Positions 1-12,748 of a DNA stretch of 64,000 bases are shown here, one piece after another (the stretch's first letter is position 1; each line of letters begins with the position of its first letter). The position numbers were made by a program, and so were the translations under genes. The notes below the pieces were generated by a model. It was not told the origin of the DNA and ran no database searches. It saw nothing but the letters and a program-made list of their open reading frames with translations. Source of the DNA: Boswellia sacra (taxonomy: Eukaryota; Streptophyta; Magnoliopsida; Sapindales; Burseraceae); contig SNVD02002553.1 of NCBI GenBank assembly GCA_013180625.2, positions 103,843 through 167,842 on the forward strand, in the 5' to 3' direction.

Positions 1-164
1 TAGTTTCCTTGTCAAACTATAAGTACCCAAGACTATCCTATTAAAACAAATTATAATCAAACTTAACTTCCTGGTATGATACAAATTCTAATTTGTTTTA
101 ATTCTTATCTAGAAATAAATCCTATATAGTCTAATATTCTAATAAGACAAAACTATAAATAACA
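1..164 (-). repeat. Copia 3' LTR, partial
   Basis: It matches the end of the right-hand LTR base for base over most of its length and ends in AACA (minus strand TGTT). The purine tract follows directly at 165-176. The left part of the LTR is beyond the window edge. Confidence 0.85.
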
Positions 165-580
165 ATCTCCACCTTGGGTTTTGTCTTTAACCATGTTGAT
201 TCCACATTGAAAAAGGTTTCCCAATTCACGTCGTTGCGTAAGAGGGCAATCTTTCTGTCTGAAGCGTACCCATTCCTTGTTTGTTGCACAGGAGCACAAC
301 CCACCTTGAGTAGGAGTGTAACTTTTTTGGCAAACTTGTGCAGGAGCATAACTTTTTTGGCAAACTTGCACAGGAGCGCAACTCACCTTGCATGGGCGTG
401 CAGCTACCTCAGATCTGATTTTGAACTTTCCTTCTTCGTTCTAGCTGCTGTTCTTCACCAGCCTCTCAGGGCATTGAGTGTATTTGATTTGAATAAAGTC
501 CAAGCAATGCTTGAACTTGTTAATAATCCTCCCAAACCATTCCAGTGCTTTTTTCGTACACCTCTTTTGTCGTGCTTCAT

Positions 581-1860
581 CTATTCCACTAGTATTTGGA
601 CCACGAACTGATTTATTTGCCAAAGCCTCCACTTAAGCTGAAATTGCTCTTTCTCGTTACTAGCATCAGATGCTTTTTTATTCTCAATCAGAGAATACAG
701 ACCATTTTCCAGTTTACCCTTCATAACAATCACAACACCATTAACAGTTTTCATGTAGCCATTCTCTATCTTGACTACATATCCTAGACCATCAAGCACA
801 TTAAGAGAAATCAAATTCCGTCTCAACTTAAGGACATACCTCACTTTACTAAGGACACGATCACAACCATCGAATATCTTGACTTTGATTGAGCCAACCC
901 CAATTGTCTTGTAAGCCTTGTTGTTACCAAGGAGAACAGTTCCCTCCACCTTATCGTCAAAGGACTGAAACCATCTTCTACGTGGACACATATGGAATGA
1001 ACATCCAGAATCAAGAATCCATTCCTTTTGGCCTTCAATTAACGAATGTACCAAAACTTCACTAGATTCATATTCTCTAAAAGCCACATCTCCTTGTCTA
1101 GACTTCCTATCTCCTTGATGCTTCAATCTTTTGGGACACTGCTTTCAAAAATGCCCCAAGTTCTTACAGTGATGACACCTGACTTTTGATTTGTCAAACT
1201 TCTTAGATGACGATCAGTACTTGCCCTTGTTGCCTTTGACAGTTAGTGCTTCATTGTTGCTCCCAGTACTCAATATCTTCTTTTCAGCCTTTAACTCCAT
1301 CTACTTGGACCTAATCGCAGGTTCCAGTTCTTTCATGGTTAAAGAATCACAACCATCCCAGAAGGTATCTCTTAGTTGACTGTATGTCGTTGGTTAAGAA
1401 TTCAGCAAGATGATAGCTTGATTTTCCTTATCTATCTTTTCCTCAATGTTTTTTAGATCAATGACTATTTTATTGAAATCATCAATATTTTCATCAATGC
1501 TCTTTTCCTCTCGTATCTTGAATCCAAATAGCTTTGCCTTCAAATATATTCGGTTTGTTAGAGATTTTGTCATGTATAGACTCTCTAACTTCAACCAAAT
1601 TCTAGCTATAATTGTCTCCTTCGAAACTTGTCTCAACACATTGTCCCTCATATGTAAAACAATGGAACTATATGCTGTCACTAACATCTCTTATTTTTTC
1701 TCTTCAGTCAACATAGCCAGTAGTTTACTCTCATCACCCTAGGCCTAAGCCACCTTTTGTTGAACCAGCATGGCTCTCATCTTTCTATGCCAAATACCGA
1801 AATCACCCTTTCCATTAAACCATTCCACCTCAAATTTTGTTGTAGCCATCTCAGATTCAA
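581..1860 (-). pseudogene. Copia gag-protease remnant
   Basis: Three pieces read in order on the minus strand. At 1687-1394 there is a copia capsid segment (UBN2 type) with a KLESLYMTKSLTNRIYLKAK-like core. Around 1190-1130 is a CX2CX4HX4C zinc knuckle, interrupted by a TGA. At 1126-581 is the aspartic protease with the copia-specific WILDSGCSFHMCP active site, in which DSG is the catalytic triad. In an intact element this polyprotein would run on into integrase and RT, but those are deleted here. Stops between the pieces make it non-functional. Confidence 0.85.
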
Positions 1861-1868
1861 GAGCCAAA

Positions 1869-1880
1869 ACTCTGATACCA
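1869..1880 (-). other. Primer-binding site, initiator tRNA-Met type
   Basis: Minus-strand TGGTATCAGAG is the standard plant copia primer site complementary to the 3' end of tRNA-iMet. It lies two bases inside the 5' LTR, which fixes the orientation of the element. Confidence 0.85.
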
Positions 1881-1882
1881 GT

Positions 1883-2653
1883 TGTTGTAACTTTTAGCCT
1901 ATTCTTAGAAGCGTTTAATCCGAGATCTTAACAAAATTATGATGAAACAACAAGCAAGAAAATAAAACAAGAAATATAAACAAGACAAGTAACGCTAGAT
2001 TTATAATAGTTTGGCCAATCAAGCCTATGTCCATTTTGGAGATCTCAGTAGTAGCTTTATTCTAATTAACAATAAAGAAGAATTACAAGAATACGAGTAA
2101 CAATTACAAGGATTTCAAACCTTACAACCCTTTTATGTATATATTCCAAGATAATCACCAGTCTATGATATATAATTCCAAGGAAAGACAAACCAAGAAG
2201 AACTCACCGGGCACCAGATCTCTAACACGATTATCTCTTTAACAATGTCCCAGGATACCATACCTATGATGTTTATTTCCGAGAGACTCCAAATCGTGGA
2301 CCTTCAAGATTGCTCCCACAGGTGGCCAACCTTCTTTATTCCAAGGTGTCTGAAACATTCTCTCTCTCTTTTCTCTTCTTGTTATATTTTTTTTCACTCA
2401 TATGAACAAGGCTCTTATATAGGCCTTCGAGTTTCTTTCATAGTCTAATAATGATTCCTAGACTAGAAAGTATAATCAAAACTCTTTCTATTTTAATTTT
2501 CTTGTCAAACTATGAGTATCCATGATTATCCTATTTAAACAAATTACAATCAATCTCAACTTCCTAGTGTGATATAAATTCTAATTTGTTTTAAATCTAA
2601 TCTAGAAACAAAATATATTGTCTTATTCTAATAAGATAAAATCACAAATAACA
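1883..2653 (-). repeat. Copia 5' LTR (771 bp)
   Basis: On the minus strand it begins TGTTATTTGTG and ends TACAACA, the usual TGTT...AACA copia termini. The primer-binding site lies two bases beyond its end. Its terminal 160 bases are repeated at 1-164. Confidence 0.85.
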
Positions 2654-3202
2654 TTGAATCAAGCCAAATCACATATAATCTTAACTTATTAAAAAAAAAA
2701 ATCAAGTCAGTCGTTCTTTGTGAATTGTAGAAGTGCAATTCCTTCCTTGTTAGCAGGTTGCTATTTTACAAAGAAAACAAGACATGTATATGTACGATAA
2801 AATTCTTTACCAACCTAATATGACCTTATATTTACCTAATATTTTCTCAGGAATGTGATTGATGGTCACACAAAATAAGCTAACGAAAAAAAGAGAATAG
2901 AGACGTACAAATCTTAATCATCCATATATAGCAAAGACCGATGTATCAAAAAAAATTCTTAAAACTCTAGAAAAAAATAAGGCAAGCAAGAATTCTTACT
3001 CATGCATGTGATGGCGAAAGATATAGTTAAGCCTACGAGATGATAAGAAGACTTGTTTCAAGCAAATTCTTGTTGACAGGATAATACGTCGGGAAACATA
3101 TCATTCTCCAGTCGGACTTGAAACCATTATATCATATGTGACTATCTATCATCATGGAAACAAAACTCCAAACATGAAAGGTTGAAGATTTTTCTGTCTT
3201 CT
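2654..3202. other. Intergenic, AT-rich
   Basis: This holds no credible coding frame. It includes the 3' flank of the UGT gene (transcribed leftwards), where the 3' UTR and polyadenylation signals are expected. Several AATAAA-like strings occur but none stands out. Confidence 0.6.
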
Positions 3203-4672
3203 TCACGGCATGTCTCTCAATATATTTTCAATCAAGTGACCATAAGCAGCAAACGGAGATCCATCATCCATCATTACTGCTATTCTGCTCTTTTGACTCT
3301 CATCCTTGACCCTTTTCTTCACCTCATTACCGCTATCCATCACACATTTTATGGCTCTTGTAATCTCATCTGCTAAGACCACCTCTCCACTAGTGTTTTT
3401 ATTATCCAATCTCATCTCCACAGCCAATCCCAATTCTCCCACCATTTGAAAAGCATTTATCTTCTGTTCAGCATACATGGGCCATGTTACAATTGGAACA
3501 CCATACCACAAGCTCTCCAAGATGGAATTCCACCCACAATGTGACACAAATCCTCCAGTAGATCTATGAGCCAATACCTCTTTTTGCGGTGCCCATCCAC
3601 ACACTACTCCAATGTTCTTTGTTCTTTCCAAGAACCCACTTGGCAACACCGCCTGGAGATCACTTGTGTAATCACTAGGCCCTTCATATTTACCCTTTGG
3701 TGGTGGCTTACGTAAAGACCATAAAAACCTTTGCCCACTTTGTTCCAGCCCAACTGCAATTTCTTTCACTTGTTCCTTGCCAAAACTTCCCATGCTTCCA
3801 AAGCACAAGAAGACAACTGATGAAGGAGGTTGGTCATCAAGCCATTTCATGATCTCATCTTGTTTTGTCGCATCTGACTGTACCTGAGTCTGACCCTTAA
3901 AGTCAATGAGCGGTCCAACTGTGTAAACCGGCGGTACTGTTGTATCATGTAGCAAAGAGTGAACTGCATAAGATTCCAGCTCCGCGTACGAGTTTACGAT
4001 AATACCTTTGGTTTCTCTAAATCTCCTTGCATGGTTCAGAATTGTAGTGTACCCTCCATCCTTGTTAAACAAAACTGGGGGTAAAACGCAGCAAGGTACT
4101 GGGTTGAAATAACCAGGGATGACAAAATCATCAGCATCCGATTCTTCAAATTCTTTGCCAACCTGATCGTGTCGAGCTGGTAGGTATAGCATTAGACCAA
4201 GAAAAGCTGCACTACAGGTGAAGAACAAATAAGAAGGAACACCAAGCTCTTTTGCTACATCTATCAAGGATGAGCAAAAGAAATCAATAACCAATCCAGC
4301 AAGTGGAAGTGAGTTGGAGTTTGACAACACATGATCGATAATAGCGTCTTTAACATAAGGTTTATGACTATCTAAAACATTAGTGAAAAAGTTTTCATGG
4401 GATTTAGAAAACTCTACAGAAGTTATGTCAACGCGAGGAAGACTGATAAACCTTATTCGAGTATGGGTGGCTGCAAGTGCTTCAACATATCCAGGTATGT
4501 TACCAGGGCTAGCAGGGGTTATAATGAGAAGAAGAGTTATTGAGAAACGATCATCTCGATCCAAGAAGCGGTTTGCAAACTCAATATTTGGTGCAAGGTG
4601 GCCGAATGCTGGGGTTGGGATGAACACTAGCTCTGCGACTTTCTTCATTTTTGTGTCACTGGTGATGAACAT
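3203..4672 (-). CDS. UDP-glycosyltransferase, UGT71-like
   Basis: Family 1 plant glycosyltransferase that transfers a sugar from a UDP-sugar to a hydroxyl of a small lipophilic acceptor (phenylpropanoid, flavonoid, terpenoid or hormone) in the cytosol. The single 489-codon exon is the usual length. The catalytic base is His25 in the PAFGHLAPN motif, with its partner Asp130 in LVIDFFCSS. The C-terminal donor-binding PSPG box spans residues 360-403 and is exactly 44 residues, from WAPQKEV to its terminal Gln403 (sugar contact; glutamine suggests UDP-glucose). The opening MKKVAELVFIP is typical of UGT71, so Met9 (4648) may be the real start, with the first eight residues upstream of the usual one. 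A decayed paralogue lies at 27912-30032. The substrate cannot be deduced. Confidence 0.95.
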   Translation of the reverse strand: MFITSDTKMKKVAELVFIPTPAFGHLAPNIEFANRFLDRDDRFSITLLLIITPASPGNIPGYVEALAATHTRIRFISLPRVDITSVEFSKSHENFFTNVLDSHKPYVKDAIIDHVLSNSNSLPLAGLVIDFFCSSLIDVAKELGVPSYLFFTCSAAFLGLMLYLPARHDQVGKEFEESDADDFVIPGYFNPVPCCVLPPVLFNKDGGYTTILNHARRFRETKGIIVNSYAELESYAVHSLLHDTTVPPVYTVGPLIDFKGQTQVQSDATKQDEIMKWLDDQPPSSVVFLCFGSMGSFGKEQVKEIAVGLEQSGQRFLWSLRKPPPKGKYEGPSDYTSDLQAVLPSGFLERTKNIGVVCGWAPQKEVLAHRSTGGFVSHCGWNSILESLWYGVPIVTWPMYAEQKINAFQMVGELGLAVEMRLDNKNTSGEVVLADEITRAIKCVMDSGNEVKKRVKDESQKSRIAVMMDDGSPFAAYGHLIENILRDMP

Positions 4673-4797
4673 AATTCCTTCTTGGTTATATATCTTCCTT
4701 TCTCTATTTTGTATTTGTAGTTGTCGTCTTGAAACTTTTGGACGGCACGTCCAATATGTAGGACAAATTACAAAACGAAAACCTTGGACATGGCTTG

Positions 4798-4866
4798 ATT
4801 TGTATAATAGTAGAAAAGGGTTTCTAGTGGACGGCCGGCAAAGTCGAAATTATGTTTGACACGTGT
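4798..4866 (-). promoter_or_regulatory. Possible UGT promoter elements (TATA-like and G-box)
   Basis: On the minus strand TATTATACAA (4809-4800) lies about 150 bases before Met9, a plausible TATA box leaving a 5' UTR of about 120 bases. A palindromic ACACGTGT with a CACGTG G-box core lies at 4859-4866. G-box/ABRE motifs are bound by bZIP and bHLH factors in light and abscisic acid responses. Assigned by position and motif only. Confidence 0.35.
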
Positions 4867-7800
4867 GTCTCATACATGTTATATTTAACATGCTTATAAA
4901 TTTAAAAAATTACTAACATTAATTAAAGTCGATAATACAGCAATCATACCTTAATATCACATAATTTTGCAAGAATGAGTTTTTAGAAATAATTCGTAAA
5001 TATAATACCACTCATTTTGTATGATAAATTTTTTTTATGAGACATTAATTTTATGTAAACCGACATCAAAGTCAAATATATATTAGAAATATCTAACAAT
5101 ATAATTTCTTTAATTTAGTATTTTCTTGTATCTTATACTTTTTCTTATTAAAACAAGCATGTGTATAAGTTAATTAATTTGTACATGCCAGGTGGACACT
5201 ATTTTACTTCATCATTTTATTGAAGTTATGCCAGGACAGAAGCATATATGCCTACATAATGAAAGCACTTCATTTCTCTGGTGGGGCTTGACTTGTCTAG
5301 CTTAGCTAGCCCTTACAAAAAGGCTAATTACTTTTTCGTTCAACTTTAACAGCACTTTATGGATTGCAATTATATGCGTCTCTTTCATTTAATTCTCTCT
5401 CTTTGAATTCATAAGCAATCAACTTTTTTGCGCGCGCTATTAGTTTCTTCGATCTTACCACTCAAAGTTGATTGTTATATTCAAAAAAAGCTTTAAAAAA
5501 TGAAGTAATATGAAATTTTTGAAATTTTATACATCTTAAGTGATATATATATAGATATATATTTATAAAATGTATTATATGAATGATAAAATGATGTGAT
5601 AAGTGATATATAGGTTATTGTTATAACATTTGACATATCGCTAAGACTCTGAGATAATTTTTTTAATTAATACATATTAAATAATATTACATAACAATTA
5701 ATAATCCGAAATTCAGCCTAATTTCTTGGGTTGATCTTGATGTTTAGGACCCGTCAACCTTGTATAAACCACAGAGAAATTAAACTTTATTTCTTAAATA
5801 TTTCTTTTTTAAAAATTTATAGTAGTTTTTAGAGCCAACACTTTGATCATATAGTGTCTTCTAACATAAGGTCTGTAATTGTCCATGAAATTTGCAAATT
5901 ACAGATTTTGGAAACTCTAGTAATTTTTATGCTATTTGTTTTAACTTTTTTTTTTTGATATTCTAGTATTTAATTATTTTAAGAACTCAAAACTTTTTCA
6001 AAGTGTAAATGTTCCAATTTAATTTAGTAGAATGTGCTTCCTTCATCTCAATAAGTTAGTTTTTATTTAATATTTAAGCTTATTGTTCTTACTGTTACGT
6101 CATATTTTGACAATTTTGAATGAGAATTTCTCTTTATATTTGATGGTTTTTTACGATTCTTAGGGAATTACATAACTAAATATGAAGCATAATAATGCAA
6201 TAGTACAACTAAATTTGAAGCATAATAATCAATATTACTTGTGCACAATTCAATGAATTGTTAATTAGTTGTTTTATATGTATGTTTTAGCATCTTTTGC
6301 ATACTTCATTACATCACTGTTGGTGGTATGTCTAATCATCAAATATCAAATATTGGAAGCTTAATATGATCATAAAAAAATTTTCAAAGTCATTTGGAAA
6401 ATATATTCTTGAAAAACCAGGCTTTTTTGTCCACACTATTTTTTTCTTTTCTTTTGTTTTTATTTTTTATTATACTTTTTTTTGTCAATGGACTAATAAA
6501 AAAATGACAGCACAACTAACAAATTAATATTTAGAAGAGGGTAAGAGTACTGCAAATAAATCAAAATATTGGGACCTCAATTTTTCCGCTGGCCGACAGT
6601 GTGCAACTGTGATAAGGATGGTCACAGATTGCCGGTACTCACGATGGTCCATTTGGCATACATATTCATCTTCTAGGGCGACGCCGATGAATAAAGGTTT
6701 TCGTAGGGGGCTTTGGATGGTGGTGCTGGTGAACCTGAAGGTGACATCTCATGTGAGGGTTCTCCTTGACTTGTAATTACGGATGATATAATGGATGATT
6801 TTTTTTTTCTTTCTTCGGATTTCTTTTAGTATCTGAGATGTATTGATGGAAAAAGTGTTTTCTAGTTAGAGTGATCAAGTTCGTAATATATGTAAAAGAT
6901 GCAAAACCAAACTTTTGATATCAACTAATGCAGCGGAGATCAAGATAAGATAGTATAAACACTTAATTTGACTTCAAAAACATACTAAATTTTTGTTGAT
7001 AATTTTGTAATGCTGAAATGCATTCACCAATTATCCATTGATTCTTGCAAAATAGGGAGAAGTTAAAAAGTCAAATATCAAAATGCCATTGTTAAAGGTT
7101 CGTTGGTTTCTTTAAAAATATTGAACAATTAATGAAAAATAAAAATGTACTACCGGTCTTTTTCACTAATCGTATCAAAAGCTACCTTACATATGTTCAT
7201 AAAACTCTTATATATACTTAAACTAATCATAATGCTAATAGAGAAATTATTACTAATTCCAATAGGATATGAATAACAAAAAAAAAAAAAACCCTAACTT
7301 TCTTAACTGTACAAAACATAAATTAAAGACAATTAAATAAAAAAATAAATATGTAAAGCATTGCTAAACATATTAAAATTCGAATCTTTGGCTTTCTTAT
7401 ACCTTACATCAGCAAATGAAAGCAAAATCTACATTAAATGAATATAAGTCAATCAAGTGGAGTTTTAATAGTACTCAATTCAAAAGTGTATTACTTCAAT
7501 TCTTTCACTGTTTCGTCCAGCGTAAGGATTGGCATTGGTCAGTCACCATGTTTAGGTTTAGTGTCAAATCAAATGGACTGAAACATTTACATACAGCTAC
7601 TCGTTTCATTCTTGTGAGATGAGTTATTATTAATTAATTATAATAATTAAGCTAGGTAGCAACCGCAGCCAAGTCATACCTAATCCGATTTTTGTAGGAA
7701 AAAAAAAAATCAAGTCTTTTGTACTTTTAATTACCCTCAAGAGATTGTCATCCGTTGACGGAAGTGTGATTCCTCGTAAGTAATTTCAATGCTACAATGT

Positions 7801-10800
7801 GATGTCAAAAGATAGCTTTGCGTACTGACTGATAAGAAAGCTTACTACATGCAAATTATTGAGTCCTACTACGGTCTAGCTGCTGTACACATACAGCAGC
7901 AACACAGACCATTAGATCAAGGACTTAAGTAAGGCATCTAATCCTACGGTGCTCCTTCACTTGGCTGTTTTTAACAATTTTTACCTGCAACCCATTCTTT
8001 CGGTCGCATTAAACTTCACCTCATATTTATAACTTTTTCTTTCATGCTCTACAAGGCTTTCATGTTTGATAGGGGTTAGACAATCTTGCAGTTTCGAGTC
8101 ATTCTCCATTATTCCACTCATGCAATAGAGCAGAACTGGTCTCCATGTCCTTGTCAGGTTGCTCCATTCTTTCTGTCTCTGTTATTTCCATATAGGAGTC
8201 GAGGCCGAATCCGGTAAAGAGGATGGTTATGAATTTCGATTCGATTCGATTCGATTTGATAGAGAGGACAAAGAGAACGCAAGAATGGCACTTTGAGTCT
8301 CCGGATTTACAAGCAATTCGAATGCCTCATGTGAGAAGCACTCGACGAATGTAAAGGCAAACGCGAAGCTGTCACTAAAACTCGAAGGTACCTAAGTATT
8401 TTATTCTTCTCATTTTGATTCTTAATCTAAATTTGAACTTGTTTTCATTTCAATGAAAAAGAATGCACCCGAAGCGAGCATGAATGAGTTCATGAAGACA
8501 TTCAATTTCGCAGTTCTGCTTGAAAATTAAGAAAGTTATGTTTTTATTTTCTTAGATTGAATGTTTTGTTGATGTGTTTTTAATTTATTAAATTTCATTG
8601 GTGTGGATATGCACGATGATGAATATAAGTAGATTTAGGCCAATTTTTGGTGCTGTAGATTAGTACCTAATAAATGACTCACTCATGTTTTTGGTTTGAA
8701 TATAACTTGTTTGATAAAATTCCTCAACTATAAAAATTGGTGTTTTTGAAATGAAATTGTTGTTTTTTCTTTCCTCAGTTACCCACCAGTTGTTTCATTG
8801 TCCTTCAAGGTAGCAATAAGATTGTTATTAAATTGAAGTAAATGACAGTTGCATGTTACATCATAATAACCACTTGTTTTTAATAAATTACACACAAGTT
8901 TGTTCCATTGTGGATGCTTGAATTGGGTTCAGACTGGTTACAAGCCGATATGAATTGTTTGCTTGCTTTGCTCTTCCATCAGGTCTCATCTCAATTTCCT
9001 ATTTCTTCTTGTCTTGAATTTTAATAATAATGAGTATAATATAGTGTGAGTTCATTGGCTAATATTAAAGTAATTATGTGATGTTGTGACCAGATAGGAT
9101 TGGTAAAGAGTTCTCGGACTATAAGAGAATGGGAATACATTTGAACTAGATGATGGGAAGCAGCTCTTGCATAGGTGCGAAAAGAGCTGGAAACTTTTGT
9201 GTTACCTTTTGAGCCGCTTCTGAACAGAACAACCATGCTTGGTGGATGCCCTTTCCTTCTCTATTCTCATGCCTTTCACATATTTGCAGTCTCACTCACT
9301 GCTTTTCACTTTCCCTTCTTTTCTATTCCATTCAAAACTAGAACTTGAACTTGTTTGATATTTTCAAATATATGAGGTAAATATAATTAATCTGGAGATA
9401 GCTAATCGAAAATGTTGGCAGTCCTTGTCATACAATTGGAATTATTTTTGGGATATTTCATTTAGAATTGTCATTAGGCAGAGTTGAGTGAACATGACCC
9501 AAGGTTTCTCTTGTACATGATTCATCTCTTTTTTTTTTCTTTTTTTTTCTTTTTTTTATATGCTAGTCTAGGCTACTAACTTAAAGCTACTTTAAATTTT
9601 TATTTAATGTTGTCAAACTTGCATCGTAAAGTATGTATCAGAAGCATTCTGTTTTCTGAATTTTAATAGGGGTAGCAAAATCTGATTTTTAAGTTGCTAA
9701 TGGACTAATGAAACGTTGTTGCTTAACATTTGATGGACCAACTATACGATTGGCTACTATCCTAAGTTATCATGCTTAGTACTGTTTAACCTTCAATTTT
9801 AAGTTATTGTTGGTCTCTTTGAGAATTTGTACAATAGAACAATCTCCTGTTTGTCTTTGATATACTTATTGATGCTGCTTTCATTTTTTTACCTACAACT
9901 AGATACCTTTTGCATGAAAAGGCTATACTAGCTTGATAATCCTTAAATAGAAAACTAATTATCGTATGCTGACTTGAATAATTGCTATTGTTGTTTGTTG
10001 TCTTTATAAGTAGCCTAGAGTGAAGGCTGTAATCTAAAGGGGAAAGCAAAACCATCCCCATTTGGTGAAACTTTTAGCAACGATAGAATCAATTTTGTTG
10101 ACTGTGGGTTTTGGCTTTATGATAAACATGATGGCGTGTTTATTGGACTAATGGTAACATTTCAACTCCAGCGCTTGGATGGTGTTTTTGTTCACCTTTC
10201 TATTTGTTCTGCAATTTGTCCTATTTTTCTTTTTGTTGTTAACTTTATATATTTGTTTCAGTGTCAACTTATTTTGCCCGATTGATCACTTTATATTTTC
10301 TTAGGTTTAGGGAATTATTGGCTTAGCAACAGAATATGTCACTCTTCATATAAAGGTAAGTGTTGTGATTTAAACAAGTCTATCTTGAGGATTCTAAATC
10401 TCTATCTTTTAAAAGAAAATTCCTTCTTGGAATATGCCTTTGATGATGTATGAAAAATTTGCAATAAATAGGTAGGAAGTACTTTAATATCAATCAGTTA
10501 TGGTTTATAGATACCCAATAGTATATTAGTGATATTATATAATGATTTGTCAGTATGAAGCATAACCTATTCCATCCCAATTGAACACACATGGTAGCTG
10601 AATTGCGAGTAAAATAAAAAAAGAAAAAAAGAACAGCTTTTATGCATACCAAACATATTGTGGCAATTTTGAAACTAACTTGATATGATGAAGCTTTTCT
10701 ATCTTGTTTTTGGCTGCAGAGAATATTTATGGAGGGAAAAGGATAAAAGTTTGAGTTCATAGATTTTTATCAAAAGATAAGTATTTGTCTTAGTTGAGAT

Positions 10801-11885
10801 ATATTAATTAATGTTGTAATGTCATTTGTTTAGCCAGATTTAATATTGTAATGCTTTTTATGTGATCATTTATATACTTTGATATGACAATATAAAAATG
10901 GGTACATGTCATTGCATTGGAAGTATGGGCTTGGAAAATTGATTTCTTGTTGAAGTTGTATTCTCTAAATTAGGGTGTTATTCTGTGTGACCCTAACTCA
11001 TTGTTCTGCAGCTAGTATATTGGCTTGGAAAAAAATTTGATTTTTTTTTTTTGGAAGTTATATTTTTTGCTAATTATTTATTTATTTATTTATTTCTCTA
11101 CTCTTTAGATCAGTAGAGTTTAAGAAGGAAAATATATATAAGATATATTATGTGATAAAAGATTTTATAAGTTGAATACGTATTAATTATTTTTCTTGAT
11201 TAGGTAATTACATTGAGATGTTATAATTTCTATTATAATAGTTTGCTTTTTCTTTTTCTTTTTTTGAAATATTGTTATAATATGTTTCTTTTCTTTTCTT
11301 TTCTTTCTTGTACATGTTGTTGAAAATAAGTTGGAAGATGGAATGTTATAATTGTAGAGATTCTTGAATAATGTATTATGAATTATGAACTTGTAATAAT
11401 TATGAAGTTTTTTTTAATATTTGATGACAAATCATAATTGGTATTAATACGTATTAGATGGTATAAAATATCTTGATTTTTAATATTATAATTAAGTGTA
11501 TTATGAAATTCAAATTATTCATAATACAAGTTTTTTTAAATAAAAATTTATAAATTTAACTACTTAATGGTAATATTATACAATTTTTATAACATAAATA
11601 ATAAAATTTTAAAAATTTTTCTATATTTTTAGTGATTAAATATTTAGATATTCATTCAAATGTAATTCAAAATTCGTAGATTAAATTATTTTTTCAAAGT
11701 AAACATGTTGTATATATGAAAAAAAAAATTAATTAATTTTTCAACTCTAGTTTAGGTAGAAACGAATTCCTTCTATTTAGTTTTATATTTTACTAATTTA
11801 ATTATTAACCAATTAAACTACATATAGAAATTTCAAATTAGATTGATAGTAGTTAAGAAAATTATGTGAATAAATTTATAATATT
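4867..11885. other. Gene-poor AT-rich intergenic region
   Basis: I see no open frame of convincing length or family. 8150-8540 and 8900-9240 are less AT-rich and contain exon-like stretches (for example one ending GAAG before GTACCTAAG near 8388), possibly a decayed gene or an untranslated transcript, but no protein family is recognisable. Simple repeats include a TTCGA run near 8235 and poly-T tracts near 9530 and 11040. An ATTT microsatellite lies near 11080. Confidence 0.5.
7879..7900. repeat. Short perfect inverted repeat
   Basis: GCTGCTGTA and TACAGCAGC are perfect reverse complements separated by CACA, giving a 9-bp stem with a 4-base loop. There is no poly-T tail or nearby gene that would assign it a role. 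Confidence 0.6.
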
Positions 11886-11890
11886 AATTT

Positions 11891-12743
11891 TGTTAGTTCT
11901 GAAAGTATGCATTTATGAGAAATATAACAGTAAATTGTAATGTAAATCAACAAAGGATAATTTTTTATGTGGTTCGGTTATAAAACCTACATCCACGAAC
12001 AGCTATAGAGTTGCAATTCATTCAGTTCTTGTTTGTACAATCTTTAGGATCGTTTACAGTGCTGACTCATTCTAACACATTGATCTAATCTTTATAAAAC
12101 AAAATTCCGTCAAGATCTTAAACTCTAGTGATACTGCTAACTCTTTATCACAGATAACTTAATAACACACTGTTAAGTTATACATAACAACGATGTCTGA
12201 CACTGAATTACATAAACACTTAACTCGTAATTTCTCTTAAGTGTTTACTAACTCACACAGATCTAATCAACAATTCATGTACGATTACAACCTCTCATAC
12301 ATGAATAAAACACATAGACATTACTATTTGCGTTGAAGCTCTCCTCTTAATCCTTCGAATGTCGTGACATGAATTTTCACAACCAACCGATTAATCAACA
12401 CACACTCAGTTATGTAAAAATAACTTTGCAAATATAGTGGGAGGTCTGGACAAAATCTCTTTATAATCCTATAAAAATTCTAATCATATTAGGATAATGA
12501 GAAATATAATGGGAATTGATATAATTAAACTCCTAAAGGAATTAGGATAGAGAAAAATATTCTTCTATTTTAATTAGGATACAAGAAACAATATCCAAAT
12601 CTGAGGAGATATTTATTGTAAACCAAATACTTCCTATAATATTCTTCTAGAAATAGTAAAAATAGGAATCAACATAATATTCTAGTTTTATCACAAGTTG
12701 TACAAAATAACATGTATATGACACATGCATGTCGACACCAACA
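11891..12743 (-). mobile_element. Copia-type solo LTR with AATTT target duplication
   Basis: The segment has TGTT...AACA termini (minus-strand start TGTTGGTGTCGACA). It is flanked by identical 5-bp AATTT copies at 11886-11890 and 12744-12748. It contains the TGTGGTTCGGTT / CCTACATCCACG block seen in many plant copia LTRs. There is no internal region or second LTR, so it is the product of LTR-LTR recombination that deleted the rest of the element. Confidence 0.85.
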
Positions 12744-12748
12744 AATTT

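Larger units (their letters stand above)
1..2653 (-). mobile_element. Ty1/copia LTR retrotransposon relic, internally deleted, 3' LTR runs off the window
   Basis: Bases 1-164 closely match 2490-2653, so they are the inner ends of two LTRs of one minus-strand element. The order read on the minus strand is 5' LTR (2653-1883), initiator-Met-type primer site, gag remnant, zinc knuckle, aspartic protease, purine tract AAGGTGGAGAT and 3' LTR. Only about 1.7 kb of internal sequence is left. Integrase, reverse transcriptase and RNase H are missing, so the element cannot move by itself. The frames also carry stops. The outer part of the 3' LTR and its target duplication lie outside the window. Confidence 0.88.

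Noticed and set aside
131..632. Overlapping short frames on both strands with repeated Cys/Ala-rich text (GAQP, VCQKSYAP)
   Set aside because: They arise from a small tandem repeat (CAGGAGC...AACTTTTTTGGC) in the 3' part of the copia relic, and no family fits.
3182..4859. Plus-strand frames opposite the UGT gene
   Set aside because: They are shadows of the conserved UGT coding strand, with no domains of their own.
8210..9240. Possible multi-exon host gene
   Set aside because: Exon-like stretches have stops in all frames and no recognisable domain, so I did not call a gene.
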